Shown here: piece by piece, positions 61,600 to 64,000 of the stretch | Layout: every line of letters begins with the position of its first letter | Position numbering within the stretch: the stretch's first letter is position 1 | Source: Carnimonas nigrificans ATCC BAA-78 | Lineage (GTDB): Bacteria; Pseudomonadota; Gammaproteobacteria; Pseudomonadales; Halomonadaceae | Length of the DNA: 64,000 nt | Assembly (NCBI RefSeq): GCF_000526695.1 | Contig: NZ_JAGO01000010.1 | Location: 372,001 to 436,000, forward strand | Direction of reading: 5' to 3' | Translations under genes and position numbers: made by a program | The notes under the pieces: model-generated | The model's database searches: none | Seen by the model: the letters and a program-made list of their open reading frames with translations, nothing else | What the model was told of the DNA's origin: nothing

Positions 61600-62766
61600 A
61601 TGTCACTTCCCGCAACGCCCATTTACATGGACTACGCCGCCACCACCCCTGTCGATCCACGAGTAGCACAGGAGATGGCGCGCTATCTGGGGCTGGATGG
61701 CACCTTTGCCAATCCGGCCTCGCGTAGTCATATGCTGGGATGGCTGGCAGAGCAGGCGGTGGAAGGCGCTCGTCGCCAGGTGGCTGACCTGATCCATGCC
61801 GATCCCCGCGAGATTGTCTGGACATCAGGCGCCACCGAGGCTGACAACCTGGCGCTTATCGGCTTCATGCGCGCGAACAGGGCACGCGGTCGCCACCTGA
61901 TTACCTCATGCATTGAGCACAAGGCCATTCTCGATACCGCGGCCAGCCTTGAGCAGGAAGGTTTTGAGGTAACCCTGCTCTCCCCTGATCGCAACGGTCG
62001 TATTACGCCTGAACAGCTAAGCCGCGCACTACGCCCCGACACGATACTGGTATCATTGATGGCGGTGAACAACGAGACTGGCAGCCGCAACGATATTGAT
62101 GCTCTGGGCCGCGTTGCCCATGAGCACGGCGCAGCCTTTCACGTTGATGCGGCGCAGGCGGCAGGCAAGATCCCGCTGAATGTCGAAACGCAGCCCATCG
62201 ACCTGCTCTCGCTATCGGCCCACAAGGTGTACGGCCCGAAGGGGATCGGCGCGCTGTACGTGCGGCGCGGTACTCAGGTGGCACCGCTTATTCACGGCGG
62301 CGGCCATGAGCGCGGTATGCGCTCGGGCACCCTGCCTACGCACCAGATTGTAGGCATGGGCACCGCCTTCGCCCTCGCCAGGGCCGAACGCGAACAGGAT
62401 AACCGGCATATCGCAACCCTGCGCACTCGTCTGGTAGCAAAACTTGAGGGGCTGCCCGGCCTTCATTTCAGCATTGAAGAAGGATACGGCGTTGCCAATA
62501 TCCTCAGTGTGGGCTTTGACGATGTGGATGGACAAGCGCTGCTGATGGAGATGCGCTCACTGGCGACAGCCAGCGGTTCTGCCTGCAACTCGGCAGATGT
62601 GGCGCCCTCTTATGTACTCAAGGCGCTCGGCATTCCTTCATCACGCGCTCTTGCCACCCTGCGCCTGAGCCTGGGCAGGTTCTCAAGCGAACAAGATGTC
62701 GACGGAGCCGCCGATATTATTACCACGACCCTGACACGCTTACGCTCTATCAAGTCCCCAGCGTAA
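61600..62766 (+). CDS. iscS: Cysteine desulfurase IscS without the C-terminal tail
   Basis: IscS is a PLP-dependent enzyme that removes sulphur from cysteine for Fe-S clusters and tRNA thiolation. The 388-residue protein has MDYAATTPVDPRV, the PLP Lys209 in LSAHKVYGPKG, and the sulphur-carrying Cys329 in GSACNSADVAPSY. It ends at TRLRSIKSPA, where E. coli IscS (404 residues) continues with a tail used in IscU binding. No iscU follows in this locus. The GSACNS loop also differs from the usual GSACTS. Confidence 0.93.
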   Translation: MSLPATPIYMDYAATTPVDPRVAQEMARYLGLDGTFANPASRSHMLGWLAEQAVEGARRQVADLIHADPREIVWTSGATEADNLALIGFMRANRARGRHLITSCIEHKAILDTAASLEQEGFEVTLLSPDRNGRITPEQLSRALRPDTILVSLMAVNNETGSRNDIDALGRVAHEHGAAFHVDAAQAAGKIPLNVETQPIDLLSLSAHKVYGPKGIGALYVRRGTQVAPLIHGGGHERGMRSGTLPTHQIVGMGTAFALARAEREQDNRHIATLRTRLVAKLEGLPGLHFSIEEGYGVANILSVGFDDVDGQALLMEMRSLATASGSACNSADVAPSYVLKALGIPSSRALATLRLSLGRFSSEQDVDGAADIITTTLTRLRSIKSPA

Positions 62767-62812
62767 TCAGGTCGATTACTACCTTTATTGCTTTACCGGC
62801 AGGAGTTTTCCA

Positions 62813-63139
62813 ATGGCCCATATCAGTATCAGCGAGGCCGCCGCTCATCAAATTCAGCATGTGCTTGCCGAGCGCGGCAGCGGCATTGGCTTGCGTGTAG
62901 GCATCAAGCCAAGCGGATGTTCAGGCTATGCCTATGTGCTTGATATCGCTGACAAAGCGGGCGCAGATGACCACCAGTTCGAACAGCACGGCGCTACCGT
63001 GGTCATTGATAGTGAGGCGCTGGCAGTCATGGATGGCACCGAGGTGGACTACATCAACGAGGGGCTGAACAAGCTGTTCAAGTTCAATAACCCCAATGTG
63101 AAGGATGAGTGCGGCTGCGGCGAGAGCTTCAGCGTTTAA
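62813..63139 (+). CDS. iscA: Iron-sulphur carrier IscA
   Basis: This A-type carrier protein of 108 residues receives or delivers [2Fe-2S]/[4Fe-4S] clusters. It has [14 protein letters not shown] with the first Cys ligand and a C-terminal [14 protein letters not shown] with the CGC pair, very close to E. coli IscA. It lies 46 bp after iscS, where iscU would normally sit first. The next gene is ndk; hscB, hscA, fdx and iscX are absent from the expected positions. Confidence 0.95.
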   Translation: MAHISISEAAAHQIQHVLAERGSGIGLRVGIKPSGCSGYAYVLDIADKAGADDHQFEQHGATVVIDSEALAVMDGTEVDYINEGLNKLFKFNNPNVKDECGCGESFSV

Positions 63140-63302
63140 CCTCTGCCATATGCAAGCGGGGGCGCAAGCGATTATACTATTGCGCCTTGAACATTCGCTC
63201 TTTGCGCCAGCGTTTCTGTTGATAAGGTACGTTAGGCGTAACAGACCTTTTATGTCGCCGGCACAGCGCTGGTGGCGTTCATTTAGCTTAATTGGAGCCA
63301 AC

Positions 63303-63728
63303 ATGGCCATCGAACGCACTCTTTCCATCGTTAAACCCGACGCCGTTGCCAAAAACGTGGTGGGTGAAATCTACTCCCGCTTCGAAAAGGCCGGCCTGAA
63401 AATCGCTGCTGCCAAATTCGTTCACCTGTCTCGCGCACAGGCTGAAGGTTTCTACGCTGAGCACAAAGAGCGTCCCTTCTTCAACGATCTGGTTGAATTC
63501 ATGACCTCTGGCCCGGTAATGGTACAGGTACTGGAAGGCGAAGGCGCTGTCCTGAAAAACCGTGAGCTGATGGGCGCTACCAACCCCAAGGAAGCGGAAG
63601 CAGGCACCATCCGTGCTGACTTCGCCAGCTCCATCGACGCCAATGCCGTACACGGCTCTGACGCTGTTGAGTCTGCCAAACGTGAAATCAGCTACTTCTT
63701 CGCTGAAGTTGACGTTTACGCACGCTAA
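63303..63728 (+). CDS. ndk: Nucleoside diphosphate kinase
   Basis: Ndk transfers the gamma-phosphate of ATP to other NDPs. The 141-residue protein begins [18 protein letters not shown] and contains the active-site His in [20 protein letters not shown]. The start at 63303 is preceded by a purine-rich GGAG. In pseudomonads ndk and rlmN follow the full isc operon, which marks this as the ancestral right border. Confidence 0.98.
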   Translation: MAIERTLSIVKPDAVAKNVVGEIYSRFEKAGLKIAAAKFVHLSRAQAEGFYAEHKERPFFNDLVEFMTSGPVMVQVLEGEGAVLKNRELMGATNPKEAEAGTIRADFASSIDANAVHGSDAVESAKREISYFFAEVDVYAR

Positions 63729-63746
63729 GCGCCAACGGCATGACTC

Positions 63747-63777
63747 TGCCTGCCACACATCTGCTGTGGCGGGCATT
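63747..63777 (+). terminator. Candidate ndk terminator
   Basis: TGCCTGCCACA pairs with TGTGGCGGGCA (11 bp, one G-T pair), but only a short T-rich stretch follows. Confidence 0.55.
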
Positions 63778-63815
63778 CGTGTTTCCACCCTCTTTAAAGT
63801 AACGTTGCCGACACC

Positions 63816-64000
63816 ATGACACCGCACACCGACAGCATGGAAACATCACCGGTCAACCTTCTCGGCCTTTCACGACAGGAGATGGAGCATTTCTTCGTCG
63901 AACTGGGTGAGAAGAAGTTCCGTGCGCCTCAGGTAATCAAATGGATTCACCAGGAAGGCGTCACTGATTTCCAGCAGATGTCGAACCTTTCCAAGGCTCT
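63816..64000 (+). CDS. rlmN: 23S rRNA (adenine-C2)-methyltransferase RlmN, N-terminal part
   Basis: RlmN is a radical-SAM enzyme that methylates A2503 of 23S rRNA and A37 of some tRNAs. The visible 61 residues (VNLLGLSRQEMEHFFVELGE, then KFRAPQVIKWIHQEGVTDF) match the RlmN helical N-terminal domain. The radical SAM CxxxCxxC motif is beyond the window edge. The start at 63816 could also be the second ATG at 63837. Confidence 0.93.
   Translation, partial: MTPHTDSMETSPVNLLGLSRQEMEHFFVELGEKKFRAPQVIKWIHQEGVTDFQQMSNLSKA

Overview
The window is a chromosomal segment of a gammaproteobacterium, most like Halomonadaceae/Oceanospirillales. The evidence is the gene content and order: a complete ccmABCDEFGHI operon next to smc, recA-recX-alaS-csrA with tRNA-Ser/tRNA-Arg, mutS-fdxA, eno-kdsA-pyrG, queA-tgt-yajC-secDF and suhB-trmJ-iscR. 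A large BetT-type osmolyte transporter fits a salt-tolerant lifestyle. The genus is not certain from sequence alone. No rRNA, CRISPR array, intact IS or intact prophage was seen.

Layout. 1-8397: smc (partial) and the cytochrome c maturation operon, all on the minus strand. 8398-9916: an intergenic region with two LexA-type SOS boxes, then a LexA-like autoprotease with no DNA-binding domain overlapping a YigZ/IMPACT gene. 9917-12644: cbpAM and dusC. 12834-13469: two identical tRNA-Arg(ACG) and tRNA-Ser(GCU). 13532-20719: csrA, lysC, alaS (perfect inverted repeat in its promoter region), recX, recA and pncC on the minus strand. 20955-24168: mutS and fdxA. 24169-38730: a catabolic island between fdxA and eno, with an ABC sugar/polyol importer, an erythritol/threitol-type Zn dehydrogenase, an EryA-like kinase, an EryB-like FAD dehydrogenase, a DhnA-type aldolase, a short-chain dehydrogenase, a DeoR regulator and an SSS-family permease with its DUF3311 partner. 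38754-42663: eno, kdsA, pyrG. 43115-52232: two D-2-hydroxyacid dehydrogenases, a LysO-type exporter, a BaeSR-like two-component system, a BCCT transporter and an FMN L-lactate dehydrogenase. 52315-52799: a decayed tyrosine recombinase beside tRNA-Leu(CAA). 52966-58537: queA, tgt, yajC, secD, secF. 58795-64000: suhB, trmJ, iscR, iscS, iscA, ndk, rlmN (partial).

How it fits together. Housekeeping blocks (cytochrome c assembly, tRNA modification, Sec translocation, DNA repair) are interrupted by accessory material. In the island, the importer and EltD-like dehydrogenase form one minus-strand operon. The kinase, EryB-like enzyme, aldolase and SDR form another, with the DeoR gene diverging from the kinase. 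A pathway from a C4 polyol to DHAP can be proposed.

Most notable observations: (i) an HTH-less LexA paralogue behind two SOS boxes; (ii) a SuhB that has lost its metal-binding motifs but keeps a boxA element and an upstream hairpin in its leader, pointing to a pure Nus-factor role; (iii) an isc locus reduced to iscR-iscS-iscA directly before ndk-rlmN, with an IscS lacking the C-terminal tail; (iv) a polyol island where rpoS-ispD-ftsB genes are found in Pseudomonas; (v) an integrase relic at tRNA-Leu(CAA); (vi) a palindrome over the putative alaS promoter.
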